A stretch of 64,000 bases of DNA from Rhodobacteraceae bacterium SB2 (GTDB lineage: Bacteria; Pseudomonadota; Alphaproteobacteria; Rhodobacterales; Rhodobacteraceae). The translations under genes were made by a program, and so were the position numbers. The stretch spans positions 124,001 through 188,000 of the forward strand of contig LGRT01000018.1 of assembly GCA_001642945.1 (NCBI GenBank). The letters are read 5' to 3'. Under the pieces are notes generated by a model. That model was not told where the DNA came from, made no database searches, and saw nothing but the letters and a program-made list of their open reading frames with translations. Below, in pieces: positions 46,376-57,012 of the stretch (positions are counted from its first letter, which is position 1; each line of letters starts with the position of its first letter).

Positions 46376-46440
46376 AATGCCCGAGGGTAAATTTTCTGCG
46401 CAGCCAGGTAAAAATATCCGCGATCTTATGCCAAGACATT

Positions 46441-46866
46441 TTAAAAATCGCTTATATCCTTAAAATGAAACTGGTTCTTCCGCCCTCTCATTGAAGCGTG
46501 CAGAATAAGAGCCACAAAGCCTGCACCACCCCGCTGCGCAAAGCGATTATGAGGCCTGGCAAAATCTGCTTTCGGATAACTTTGGCCCAATGGTTTGCAC
46601 GCGCGCAAAGATGGGATGCGGCCTCCGATTTGCGGCTTGCCTTGATGGAGGCTTTTTAACGCTGCAGAAAAATAGGCCAAGCTTACCCAAAAGGGCGAAG
46701 ATGCGCGAAGGCGGATCCTAAACAGACGCGGCCCAATATCCCACACGCCCTGAGCGGCGCGGGTTGTTTCTTGCGCACCATAGGACGGCACGAATAGCGC
46801 AAGCGTCAGCTCATACATCTTTGCCCCAAAAAACCAACTGGGCGATAAAAATACCGGTGATGCCAT
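46441..46866 (-). CDS. Uncertain 141-codon ORF upstream of cckA
   Basis: The 495-base space between cckA and rsmB holds one long frame, from an ATG at 46866 to a TAA at 46441. The peptide starts MASPVFLSPSWFFGAKMYEL and continues with WDIGPRLFRIRLRASSPFW; I recognise no family, signal peptide or motif. It could be a lineage-specific gene, a decayed gene, or chance. It ends just before the ATG at 46440 discussed for cckA. Confidence 0.25.
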   Translation of the reverse strand: MASPVFLSPSWFFGAKMYELTLALFVPSYGAQETTRAAQGVWDIGPRLFRIRLRASSPFWVSLAYFSAALKSLHQGKPQIGGRIPSLRACKPLGQSYPKADFARPHNRFAQRGGAGFVALILHASMRGRKNQFHFKDISDF

Positions 46867-46935
46867 ATTTCAACATGGCAGAAATGTCTTTAATTTATGT
46901 AAAGACTATAGCCGAGATATGTCACTCCGTACAAA

Positions 46936-48099
46936 TCAATCTTTCTGTAATACAGCGTAATAGAAACCATCGCCCTGATTTGACGGAAAAAATTGCTTCG
47001 AATTCAGGCAAGACCAAGACGGATTCCCCGCGATAAAGCTTTCAATTTGATCGCTGTTTTCGCACTTTAATACGGAACATGTCGCATAAAGCAGCATACC
47101 ACCCGATGCCACCAAAGCACTGGCTTGCCCTAAAATTTCGCTTTGCAGGTTTTGTAAATCGCGCAGACGGGCTGCCGTTAAAGTCCATTTCCCAGAGGGA
47201 TCACGGCGCCAGACCCCACTGCCAGAACAGGGCATATCGCAAAAAACAAGGTTTTGAGCGGGACCATCTGCAAATGGCGGCTGATCGAGCAGCACCACCT
47301 CAGCTTGCGCGCGCGCTGCCCGGATTGGCAGATCGCGCATGCGGTCACCTGCGCTATCAAAGGCGAAAATTGGTTGTTTCAACCACGCGGCCAAGGCCAG
47401 CGTTTTACCGCCTCCTCCCGCGCAATAATCCAGCACAGGGCCCGCTGTTTCGCGCGGCAAAACCGTGATGCTCGCCTGGCTGGACGCATCCTGCAACTCT
47501 ACCAAACCGGCTTCATAAGCCTGCGAGGTTTTGATTTTGCGCGCACCCTCCAAAACCTGCAGCGCGGTTTCGACAAAGGCGTGTGAAGCGGTAATAATCT
47601 TTTCTTTGCGCAACGCCTCTGCCGCCTCATCCCGGGTGGTTAGGGTTAGGTTCACACGTAAAAACACGGGCGCACGCGCGCGCAAATTTTCTGCTATCGA
47701 GTCGGCGTCTTCCCCAAGATCCTGCTGCCAGATAGGCCATAACCAATCCGGCAAATCCGCTTGCTCAGCGGCAGAAATATGCGCCTTAGCCTTGCCCTCT
47801 TCGGCCGCTAACAGCGATGGTGCATAGCCTTGTGCAGTGAAATAATCCTGCGGGTCCAAATTCTGCCGTCGCAAGGCTGCAATCAGCAACGCGCGGCCCG
47901 TCTCGGCTCCACCCCAAGCCGCGTAAGAGCGCCGGCAGCGCAAAGCATCATACACCCAATCACGGATCGCCGCGCGATCCTTTGAGCCTGCATAGCGGTT
48001 TTGACGCCCCCATCGGGTCAAAGTTTTTTCAGCGCTCTCCCCCGACAAGATCAAATCAAGCAGGGTAATAGCAGCCTGAACGCGCGCAGCGGGAGTCAT
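46936..48099 (-). CDS. rsmB: 16S rRNA (cytosine-967-C5)-methyltransferase family protein
   Basis: The 387-residue RsmB/NOP2 family protein has an N-terminal NusB-like RNA-binding part (AAITLLDLILSGESAEK) and a Rossmann methyltransferase domain: DYCAGGGGKTLALAAWL binds SAM, CDMPCSGSGVWRRDP holds the catalytic Cys of motif IV, and YATCSVLKCEN the releasing Cys of motif VI. It follows guaB by six bases on the same strand, so the two are co-transcribed. Confidence 0.9.
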   Translation of the reverse strand: MTPAARVQAAITLLDLILSGESAEKTLTRWGRQNRYAGSKDRAAIRDWVYDALRCRRSYAAWGGAETGRALLIAALRRQNLDPQDYFTAQGYAPSLLAAEEGKAKAHISAAEQADLPDWLWPIWQQDLGEDADSIAENLRARAPVFLRVNLTLTTRDEAAEALRKEKIITASHAFVETALQVLEGARKIKTSQAYEAGLVELQDASSQASITVLPRETAGPVLDYCAGGGGKTLALAAWLKQPIFAFDSAGDRMRDLPIRAARAQAEVVLLDQPPFADGPAQNLVFCDMPCSGSGVWRRDPSGKWTLTAARLRDLQNLQSEILGQASALVASGGMLLYATCSVLKCENSDQIESFIAGNPSWSCLNSKQFFPSNQGDGFYYAVLQKD

Positions 48100-48105
48100 T
48101 TTTAA

Positions 48106-49566
<1,461 letters not shown>

Positions 49567-49753
49567 TTATTGCAGGTATCGTTTGACAGGTTGCTATTCC
49601 ATGATCCGGCCGAAAAGGAAAGAGGCTTTCGAGAGAAGTTTCAAACCCAAAAGATTATGATGTTTAATTTCGCGCAAAAACCCTCTAGCAACGACGCGCA
49701 GAGGAAGCGCGCGCGCCAGCCAGTTGCGCGCCTTGAAACCATAAGGAACCGAC

Positions 49754-50722
49754 ATGAGCACACATGGCTATGAAAGCGGGCGCTTGGACCTTCCATTTGT
49801 TGGCATATCCACCTTTGGAAAGCGCCCATATCAGCCCGATTGGAGCAATCTTGAGGCAGATATTGCAATTTTAGGCGCACCGTTTGATGCGGGCACGCAA
49901 TGGCGCTCTGGGGCGCGGTTCGGGCCACGCGGCGTGCGCGACGCGTCAACCTTGTTCAGTTTTGGGCATGCCGGCGCCTATGATCACGAAGACAATCGTG
50001 TGTATCTGCCGGGATCTGTGCGTATGGTCGATATGGGCGATGCGGATATTATCCATACCGATACGCAAAAAAGCCATGCCAATATCGAAATGGGCGTGCG
50101 CGCAGCGCTTGCGGCAAATGCCTTGCCCGTCACCATCGGTGGCGACCACTCGGTAAATATTCCTTGTATCAACGCGTTTGACGATCAGGGCGATTTTCAT
50201 ATCCTGCAGATTGATGCGCATCTCGATTTTGTCGATGAACGCCATGGTGTGCGCGTCGGCCACGGCAACCCGATGCGTCGCGCCGCTGAGAAACCCTATG
50301 TGACCGGGCTAACCCAGATGGGCATTCGCAATGTCAGCTCAACCGCCAAAGAAGGTTATGAGGCGGCGCGGGCGATGGGATCGGATATTATATCGGTGCG
50401 CCAAGCGCGGGCTTTGGGCCCAAGCTCCCTCGTCGCACGGCTGCCAAAGGCGGCGGCGCTTTATATTTCCATCGATATTGATGCATTTTGCCCCTCGATC
50501 GCCTCGGGAACCGGCACTCCCAGCCATGGCGGCTTTCTCTATTATGAGGTGCTCGAAGTGCTGCAAGAAGTCAGCAAGACGCATCGGATTATCGGCATTG
50601 ATCTGGTCGAAGTCGCCCCCGATTACGATCCCAGCGGATCCACCAGCATATTGGCGGCGCAACTGCTGCTAAATCTGCTTGGGTTTATTTTTGATGCCCG
50701 TCAAAGCCCCGCAGCCCCATGA
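49754..50722 (+). CDS. speB: Agmatinase-family ureohydrolase
   Basis: The 322-residue protein has the binuclear manganese site of arginase/agmatinase enzymes: GGDHSV, DAHLDFVDE and SIDIDAFCPS. The last motif differs from the usual DIDxxDP by having Cys-Pro, a form I believe occurs in a roseobacter subgroup. GTGTPSHGG follows. Agmatine hydrolysis to putrescine and urea is the default call; guanidinobutyrate or guanidine are real alternatives. AAGGA precedes the ATG. It is divergent from guaB. Confidence 0.85.
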   Translation: MSTHGYESGRLDLPFVGISTFGKRPYQPDWSNLEADIAILGAPFDAGTQWRSGARFGPRGVRDASTLFSFGHAGAYDHEDNRVYLPGSVRMVDMGDADIIHTDTQKSHANIEMGVRAALAANALPVTIGGDHSVNIPCINAFDDQGDFHILQIDAHLDFVDERHGVRVGHGNPMRRAAEKPYVTGLTQMGIRNVSSTAKEGYEAARAMGSDIISVRQARALGPSSLVARLPKAAALYISIDIDAFCPSIASGTGTPSHGGFLYYEVLEVLQEVSKTHRIIGIDLVEVAPDYDPSGSTSILAAQLLLNLLGFIFDARQSPAAP

Positions 50723-50821
50723 CGCACAAAAACATTTTAATGACGTTTGCGGCCGATTTTTCGACCAAAAATCACGATAGATTCGCGTCAAGGTTTGAAC
50801 TTTTTGAATAGGCCCGTTTGA

Positions 50822-52870
50822 ATGACCAAAGACCCTCTTGTTGTTTTCACCCCCTCTGGAAAACGTGGCACATTTCCCAAAGGAACGCCCGTCCTAAGCG
50901 CAGCGCGCGCATTGGGCGTGGATCTCGACAGCGTTTGCGGTGCCCGCGGCATTTGCAGCAAATGCCAAATTTCGCCCGCCTATGGTGAATTTCCCAAACA
51001 TGGCGTGAGCGTGGCAGATACTGCGTTGTCAGAATGGAATTCTGTTGAACAACGCTATCAAGAGAAACGCGGGCTTAAACCTGGCCGGCGCTTGGGGTGC
51101 CAAGCCCAAATTCAGAGCGATATCGTGATTGATGTCCCACCCGAAAGCCAAGTGCATAAACAAGTGGTGCGAAAAGCTGCAAGCGATCGCGCAATCGAAA
51201 TGGAGCCTGCCACCAAATTATATTTTGTTGAGGTTGAGGCACCCGACATGCATGAGCCTACGGGCGATCTTGAACGGCTGGAACGGGCGCTGAGCGCGCA
51301 ATGGAGCATCGCGGGCATCCAGATGGAGCTGACGGTTCTGCAACAGCTTCAGCCAGCTTTGCGCAAAGGCAATTGGCAGGTAACTGTGGCCCTTTATCAG
51401 GATCATACAAGCCCCAAAGCACAGGTTCTTCAGGTTTGGCCCGGGCTGCACGAAGACGGTATATTTGGTTTGGCCATTGATCTTGGTTCAACCACCGTTG
51501 CGGCGCATCTCACCGATTTACAAACGGGCGCAGTCGTGGCCAGTTCGGGCGTAATGAACCCTCAAATTCGTTTTGGCGAAGACCTGATGAGCCGGGTCAG
51601 CTATGCCATGATGAATTCTGGTGGCGATCAGGAAATGACAGCTGCCGTGCGCGAGGCGATCAATGCATTGGCCGATGATTTGGCAAAACAGCTGGGCTGC
51701 AGCACGGCCCAGCTGTTAGAAGTTGTGTTCGTATGCAATCCTGTCATGCATCATTTGCTTTTGGGAATTGACCCTGTGGAATTGGGCCAAGCGCCGTTTG
51801 CATTGGCAACATCAGACTCTCTGAGCCTAAAAGCCGCTGATTTGGACCTCACCGCGCTTAATCCGGCTGCGCGCTGTTACATATTGCCCTGCATTGCAGG
51901 GCATGTTGGGGCGGATGCTGCGGCGGTGGCTTTGTCGGAAGAGCCGGGAAATTCAGAGGATCTGGTTCTGATCGTTGATGTTGGAACCAACGCCGAAATT
52001 CTTCTGGGCAATCAGCAGCGGGTTTTGGCCTGCTCATCCCCCACGGGGCCCGCCTTTGAAGGGGCGCAAATCAGCTCGGGGCAGCGCGCGGCCCCCGGCG
52101 CGATCGAAAAAATTGAAATTGATCCGATCACAAAAGATCCGCGGTTTCGCGTGATTGGCTGTGATCTTTGGTCGGATGAACCCGGCTTTGCGGAACAAAA
52201 CCCCAGCGGCATTACCGGAATTTGCGGGTCGGGCATCATCGAAGCGGTTGCTGAATTGCGTCTGGCAGGCTTGCTGGATGAAAGCGGCTTGCTTGGCTCG
52301 GCCGAGGCAACGCAAACCGCCCGAATGGTGCCGGAAGGGCGCACGCATTCCTACGTGATTTTTGACGGCAGCGCCGACGATGGGCCGGTGATTAGCGTGA
52401 CCCAAGGCGATATTCGCGCCATCCAACTTGCCAAATCGGCGCTTTACGCCGGTGCTCGCCTATTGATGGATGAAATGGGCGTTGAGAAGGTAGATCGGGT
52501 GGTTTTGGCCGGCGCGTTTGGCGCGCATATTTCGAGCAAACACGCAATGGTTTTAGGCATGATACCCGATGTGCCGCTAGAGAAAGTATTTTCCGCCGGC
52601 AATGCGGCTGGAACCGGAGCCCGCATCGCTTTGAGTAATCTTTCCGCCCGTAGAAAAATCGAAGCAACGGTGCGCAAGATCACCAAAGTGGAAACCGCGA
52701 TTGAACCGAAATTTCAAGAACATTTCGTTGCCGCGAACGCCATTCCCCACAAAACCGATCCCTTTCCCGAACTCAACGCGGTGGTCGACTTGCCCAAAGT
52801 CTCGTTCAACGCGGGCAGTGGCGAAGGCCAAGGCGGGCGCAGGCGGCGGGCGCGCAAACCCGCCCTGTGA
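50822..52870 (+). CDS. ASKHA-domain 2Fe-2S protein (DUF4445), corrinoid-protein reactivase-like
   Basis: The 682-residue protein has an N-terminal ferredoxin-type domain with Cys39, Cys45, Cys48 and Cys93 as 2Fe-2S ligands. A linker domain follows, then an ASKHA ATPase fold (FGLAIDLGSTTVAAHL; LVLIVDVGTNAEILLG; VVLAGAFGAHIS). This is the RamA-like family that reductively reactivates Co(II) corrinoid proteins in methyltransferase systems. The C-terminus is basic (GGRRRRARKP). It lies 99 bases after the agmatinase-family gene on the same strand. The MttB-like gene 12.5 kb away is a likely functional partner. Confidence 0.88.
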   Translation: MTKDPLVVFTPSGKRGTFPKGTPVLSAARALGVDLDSVCGARGICSKCQISPAYGEFPKHGVSVADTALSEWNSVEQRYQEKRGLKPGRRLGCQAQIQSDIVIDVPPESQVHKQVVRKAASDRAIEMEPATKLYFVEVEAPDMHEPTGDLERLERALSAQWSIAGIQMELTVLQQLQPALRKGNWQVTVALYQDHTSPKAQVLQVWPGLHEDGIFGLAIDLGSTTVAAHLTDLQTGAVVASSGVMNPQIRFGEDLMSRVSYAMMNSGGDQEMTAAVREAINALADDLAKQLGCSTAQLLEVVFVCNPVMHHLLLGIDPVELGQAPFALATSDSLSLKAADLDLTALNPAARCYILPCIAGHVGADAAAVALSEEPGNSEDLVLIVDVGTNAEILLGNQQRVLACSSPTGPAFEGAQISSGQRAAPGAIEKIEIDPITKDPRFRVIGCDLWSDEPGFAEQNPSGITGICGSGIIEAVAELRLAGLLDESGLLGSAEATQTARMVPEGRTHSYVIFDGSADDGPVISVTQGDIRAIQLAKSALYAGARLLMDEMGVEKVDRVVLAGAFGAHISSKHAMVLGMIPDVPLEKVFSAGNAAGTGARIALSNLSARRKIEATVRKITKVETAIEPKFQEHFVAANAIPHKTDPFPELNAVVDLPKVSFNAGSGEGQGGRRRRARKPAL

Positions 52871-53362
52871 GCCCCGCAAAAAAGGCTTTTGAAGCTCAGA
52901 CCTTGGGCAGCGCTGAGACCCGATGCGCAAAACAGATCGCCCGATTGCCGCGCAGCTTTGACCACGCTGCCGCACGCGGCCAAAACCTGCTCGGCCGCGC
53001 TTCTTTCGACCCAGTTCAAAACGAAAATGGCGTAATGCAGCCGCATGATACGCCTTCAGGTTTAACGCCCCAGAGCCAGTTTTCAAAAAGAATAAGCGCA
53101 GGGTCGCGAGCAGCAGCTGGTTCCCAAGGCGAAACCGACAACAGCGGCGCAAAGCTTAAAGAGACAGCAAAGCTTGTAAGCGCATAAATCTCTAAGCGAG
53201 GTTAAAACCGAAGGCTATTTATCGGGCTTAGAGGCACAAAAAACCGCTAAAAACCCGCGAATTGTAAATGGTTGGGCAACATAAAAACGCCATTTATTGC
53301 CGCTAGACTTGCAGTTAAACCTGCCTTAGAGCACTGTAAGCACAGATAAAAGGGGTGCGTAA
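52871..53362. other. Spacer after the ASKHA gene, no supported gene
   Basis: Both strands carry open frames here: a GTG-started frame overlapping the ASKHA stop (52867-53187 plus) and an ATG-started one (52714-53046 minus) running into the ASKHA gene. Neither peptide resembles a known family. Upstream of 53363 it is AT-rich and probably holds the permease promoter. Confidence 0.45.
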
Positions 53363-54454
53363 ATGGCCTTAGCCAACAAGGTTCAATTAACATATTGGGG
53401 CGCAGCAGCGGCAATCAGCGGAGTGGTGTTTTGGGTGCTGGGGGATATGCTCTTACCCTTCTTAATCGGGATCGCAATTGCCTATTTTCTTGATCCCGCG
53501 GCGGATATACTTGAACGCTGGGGCTTGTCGCGCAGCCTGGCCGTACTGGCGATCACGCTGGCAAGCCTGGTTATTCTTTTGCCCGTTTTGCTCTTCATCA
53601 CAACGACGCTGATCGGACAGTTAAGCGCATTGAACAATCTTTCCTTCTCTGAAGAAAAAATCATCGAAATCGAAGCGCAGCTTAAATCGATCCTGCCCGC
53701 TGCGATTGGAGAAAGCCTTGATCTGCGCGCCCTCTTTCATAAGATAAGCGCTTTTATCAGCGCGCGCGCCACACAATTGCTGGATGGCTTTGCGCAGCAG
53801 ATGTTTGGCGCATTGGTCTCTTCAGCGGCTTCTTTGATCAACTTAGCCGTGCTGTTTTTGGTGGTGCCCGTGGTGGCTGTTTACATGCTGCTCGATTGGG
53901 ATCGAATGACCGCGCATTTGAAAGGGCTGCTTCCCCGCGATCACGAAGGTACCATTTGCATGCTGGCAAGTGAAATCGACCGGACATTGGCGGCCTTTAT
54001 CCGCGGTATGGGCTCTGTGAGCCTTATTTTAGGCAGTTATTACGCGCTTGGTTTATGGGCCATCGGTTTGGATTTTGGATTGGCGATTGGTGCTTTCGCT
54101 GGTTTGGTTACATTTATCCCATATCTCGGCGCCATTATCGGCGGCGGTTTGGCGCTTGGCTTTGGGGTTTTTGAATTCTGGGGAGACTGGTCAAAACTTT
54201 GGTTTGTTGCAGGAATATTTATATCCGGCCAAATCATTGAGGGCAATTTTCTAACCCCCAAACTGGTTGGCACGTCAATCGGCCTACACCCGGTTTGGCT
54301 GTTATTCGCCCTATCCGTATTTGGCGGCTTATTTGGATTTGTGGGTTTGTTAATCGCACTGCCGGTGGCGGCAAGCGTTGGCGTTTTGGTACGGTTTTTT
54401 ACCGGCGAATATCAAAAAAGTCGCCTCTATAAAGGCAAAAGTGACCTCTCGTGA
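53363..54454 (+). CDS. AI-2E/PerM family permease
   Basis: The 363-residue protein has about eight membrane helices with the family middle loop. GDMLLPFLIGIAIAYFLDPAAD opens it, and FIPYLGAIIGGGLALGFG and SIGLHPVWLLFALSVFG are signatures. Members export or import quorum signals or act in ion transport; the substrate is unknown. AAGGGG precedes the ATG. Its stop overlaps the GTG start of hdaA by four bases. Confidence 0.9.
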   Translation: MALANKVQLTYWGAAAAISGVVFWVLGDMLLPFLIGIAIAYFLDPAADILERWGLSRSLAVLAITLASLVILLPVLLFITTTLIGQLSALNNLSFSEEKIIEIEAQLKSILPAAIGESLDLRALFHKISAFISARATQLLDGFAQQMFGALVSSAASLINLAVLFLVVPVVAVYMLLDWDRMTAHLKGLLPRDHEGTICMLASEIDRTLAAFIRGMGSVSLILGSYYALGLWAIGLDFGLAIGAFAGLVTFIPYLGAIIGGGLALGFGVFEFWGDWSKLWFVAGIFISGQIIEGNFLTPKLVGTSIGLHPVWLLFALSVFGGLFGFVGLLIALPVAASVGVLVRFFTGEYQKSRLYKGKSDLS

Positions 54455-55146
54455 GCAAGCCCCTTTCTGCGCAACTTAGCTTTGATCTTCCCAGCCGGCC
54501 CTCTTTGCAGCGCGGAGATTTCTTTATTAGCCCAAGCAATGCGCTGGCCTTGTCCATGCTTGAAGAATGGCCTTCCTGGCCCAATAATTGCCATATTCTA
54601 AGCGGCCCGGAAGGCGCCGGAAAAACCCATCTTGCGCATGTATGGGCCGCCACCAGCGGTGCCCAAATTATAAATGCCAACGATCTGCCAAACCAAGAGA
54701 TTGCAACGCTTTCTCAAAGCTCAATAGTGGTCGAAAATATTCCAAATATCAGCGGTGATCGCGCCGCCGAAGAGGCTTTATTCCATCTCTTAAACCTTAT
54801 TAAATCTGGGCCGGGTTGGTTGCTGATGACCGGGCGTGAAAACGCGCTTTTTTGGGGAATTAAACTGCCCGATCTAGCCTCTCGACTGGCCGGAGCCCGC
54901 AGCGCTGAATTACACGCTCCAGACGATATTTTATTCGCAGCACTCCTGGTGAAACTCTTTGCAGACCGGCAGCTATTTCCCAGCCCCGATGCCATTCAAT
55001 ATCTGGTCACGCGTATCGAACGCTCGTTCAAATCCGCGCAGATAATCGTAGCGCAAATCGACCGTATCGCACTGAGCAAACAACAGGCTGTTACGCGCAG
55101 TCTGATAGGCAAAATTTTGGCTTCTGCGGACCATTCAAGCGATTGA
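54451..55146 (+). CDS. hdaA: DnaA-regulatory AAA+ protein HdaA
   Basis: The 231-residue DnaA-like protein starts with a GTG overlapping the preceding stop. QLSFDLP at residues 8-14 is the beta-clamp binding motif that defines Hda. GPEGAGKT (52-59) is the Walker A loop and SSIVVENIP the Walker B region. With the clamp it stimulates ATP hydrolysis by DnaA after initiation. No helix-turn-helix DNA-binding domain is present, as expected for Hda. Confidence 0.9.
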   Translation: MSKPLSAQLSFDLPSRPSLQRGDFFISPSNALALSMLEEWPSWPNNCHILSGPEGAGKTHLAHVWAATSGAQIINANDLPNQEIATLSQSSIVVENIPNISGDRAAEEALFHLLNLIKSGPGWLLMTGRENALFWGIKLPDLASRLAGARSAELHAPDDILFAALLVKLFADRQLFPSPDAIQYLVTRIERSFKSAQIIVAQIDRIALSKQQAVTRSLIGKILASADHSSD

Positions 55147-55206
55147 CCTAGCGCATTCTGGCCGCCATAAAGCGAGACAGATAAACCACCCGCGGGGGGC
55201 CTTGTA

Positions 55207-56748
55207 ATGGTGTCAAACTATGCGCCTTCCAAACAGGAGCAGGCAAACTTTGACTCGCGCCTGCGCAAAAAAGGCGATCTGGTCGCGCTGTCGAAAGTGG
55301 GTGTTGTCGATATCGGGTCAAACTCGGTGCGTTTGGTGGTGTTTGACGGGGCTGCGCGTTCGCCCGCCTATTATTACAATGAAAAAATAATGTGTGCCTT
55401 GGGGGCGGGGCTGGCAGAAACCGGGTGCTTGAATCCCGAGGGCCGCGCGCGCGCGGTGGCGGCGATTTTGCGCTTTACTTATTTGGCAAAAGCCATGGGC
55501 ATACCGCGCTTGATCGCGGTGGCTACAGCGGCGGTGCGTGACGCGCAAGACGGCGCCGCTTTCGTTCAAGAGCTAAAGGAGAAAACCGGTCAGGCGGTCT
55601 TGGTGATCAAGGGCAAAGAAGAGGCCCGCTTATCTGCACAAGGCGTGTTACTGGGCTGGCCCGGCGCCTATGGATTGATTTGTGATTTGGGCGGTTCCTC
55701 GATGGAGCTGGCCGAAATCGGCGACGGCAAAGTGGGCAAGCGCATCAGCGCAAGAATTGGCCCGTTGAAGCTGCGCGAGCTTCAAGGCGGTGCAGCGGCG
55801 CGCCAGCAGTTGATTGCCCGCAACATGGCCAAGTTAACGGAGAAAATGGGGCCGCAACATAACCGTTTGTTTCTGGTGGGTGGATCCTGGCGCGCGCTGG
55901 CGCGTATCGACATGGAGCGCCGTGCCTACCCGTTACACGTGATTCATGAATACCGCATGGATAAAGACGCAGTACAAAAAACGGCCGCTTTCCTACGCCA
56001 ATCGGATCCTGAGAAATTGCGGATCAAATGCGGCATCTCGGGGGCACGCATGGCGCTGCTACCTTACGCGATTGAAGTTCTTGATGCGCTGGTTGAGAGT
56101 TTTACACCGATAGATATTGCCCTCTCCAGCTATGGTATACGCGAAGGGCTTTTATACGAACAAATGTCAAAAAAACTGCGCAAAAAAGATCCGCTGATTG
56201 AAGCCTGCGCCTTCGCAGAAATGAAAGATGCGCGCGCCCCCGGCTTTGGCTTGCAATTGTTCAAATTTGTTTTGCCGCTTTTCCCTACCGCGGATGACGA
56301 GGCAGCGCGCCTGATCAAAGCCGCCTGCCATCTGCATGATGTAAGTTGGCGCGGCCATCCCGATTATCGCGCCGAAATCTGCTTTGACAACGCTACACGG
56401 GCCAATTTGGGCGGGTTGAAACATGCCGAAAGAGTATTCCTGGGGCTTTCGTTGATGCATCGCTATCGCAATCAACGCAAAGGCCATAAATTCGAAAACC
56501 TGTTTTCTTTATTGTCTCAGGAGCAGATGCGTATGGCAGAAATTTTGGGCAAAGCGATGCGGCTTGGCGCCATGATGTGGGTGAATAAAAAGGAAACCAA
56601 CGCCAAATTATTTTGGGCCCCGGATGCCAAAGCCTTGCAGCTGGTTTTGGAAGGCGATGCCGTAAGCCTTTATGGTGAGGTGGCCGAAGCCCGCTTGAAA
56701 TCGCTTGCGCGCGCGATGAATGCCAGCTTTGCCTTCCAGGCAAAATAA
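55207..56748 (+). CDS. ppx: Exopolyphosphatase (Ppx/GppA family)
   Basis: The 513-residue protein has the actin-like Ppx/GppA core: VGVVDIGSNSVRLVVFDG at residue 31, AVATAAVRDAQDG, and LICDLGGSSMELAEI. A C-terminal HD-like helical domain (ACHLHDVSWRGH) follows. It degrades polyphosphate or pppGpp. GGGGGG precedes the ATG. It starts 60 bases after hdaA; a ppk gene, usual between these two in relatives, is absent. Confidence 0.92.
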   Translation: MVSNYAPSKQEQANFDSRLRKKGDLVALSKVGVVDIGSNSVRLVVFDGAARSPAYYYNEKIMCALGAGLAETGCLNPEGRARAVAAILRFTYLAKAMGIPRLIAVATAAVRDAQDGAAFVQELKEKTGQAVLVIKGKEEARLSAQGVLLGWPGAYGLICDLGGSSMELAEIGDGKVGKRISARIGPLKLRELQGGAAARQQLIARNMAKLTEKMGPQHNRLFLVGGSWRALARIDMERRAYPLHVIHEYRMDKDAVQKTAAFLRQSDPEKLRIKCGISGARMALLPYAIEVLDALVESFTPIDIALSSYGIREGLLYEQMSKKLRKKDPLIEACAFAEMKDARAPGFGLQLFKFVLPLFPTADDEAARLIKAACHLHDVSWRGHPDYRAEICFDNATRANLGGLKHAERVFLGLSLMHRYRNQRKGHKFENLFSLLSQEQMRMAEILGKAMRLGAMMWVNKKETNAKLFWAPDAKALQLVLEGDAVSLYGEVAEARLKSLARAMNASFAFQAK

Positions 56749-57012
56749 TCTATCCCCAAAAAGCATTGCGGCACTTGCGCAGAGGCGCTTTTTGCATCGC
56801 TTAAACCACCGCGCGCCGCTGACAGGAAAGGCTCGGCGCGAGCTGCCCAGAAAGGTTTAGCTTCACCGGCCTGCCTTCGAAGGAGAGGCGACCGGCAACG
56901 CGCAAGCTATGCCACCCGCTGAGGCACTGTGAAACACTTTATCTTCTCTGATTTGGGCAGATCCGGGCTGCGCGCTGATGATTGCGGGTGCCGCAAAGGC
57001 AAGGGGGGCCGA

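Noticed and set aside
53641-53720. Quorum-sensing system suggested by the AI-2E permease
   Set aside because: No luxS, luxI, lsr or receptor gene is nearby, and the family name is broader than AI-2 transport.
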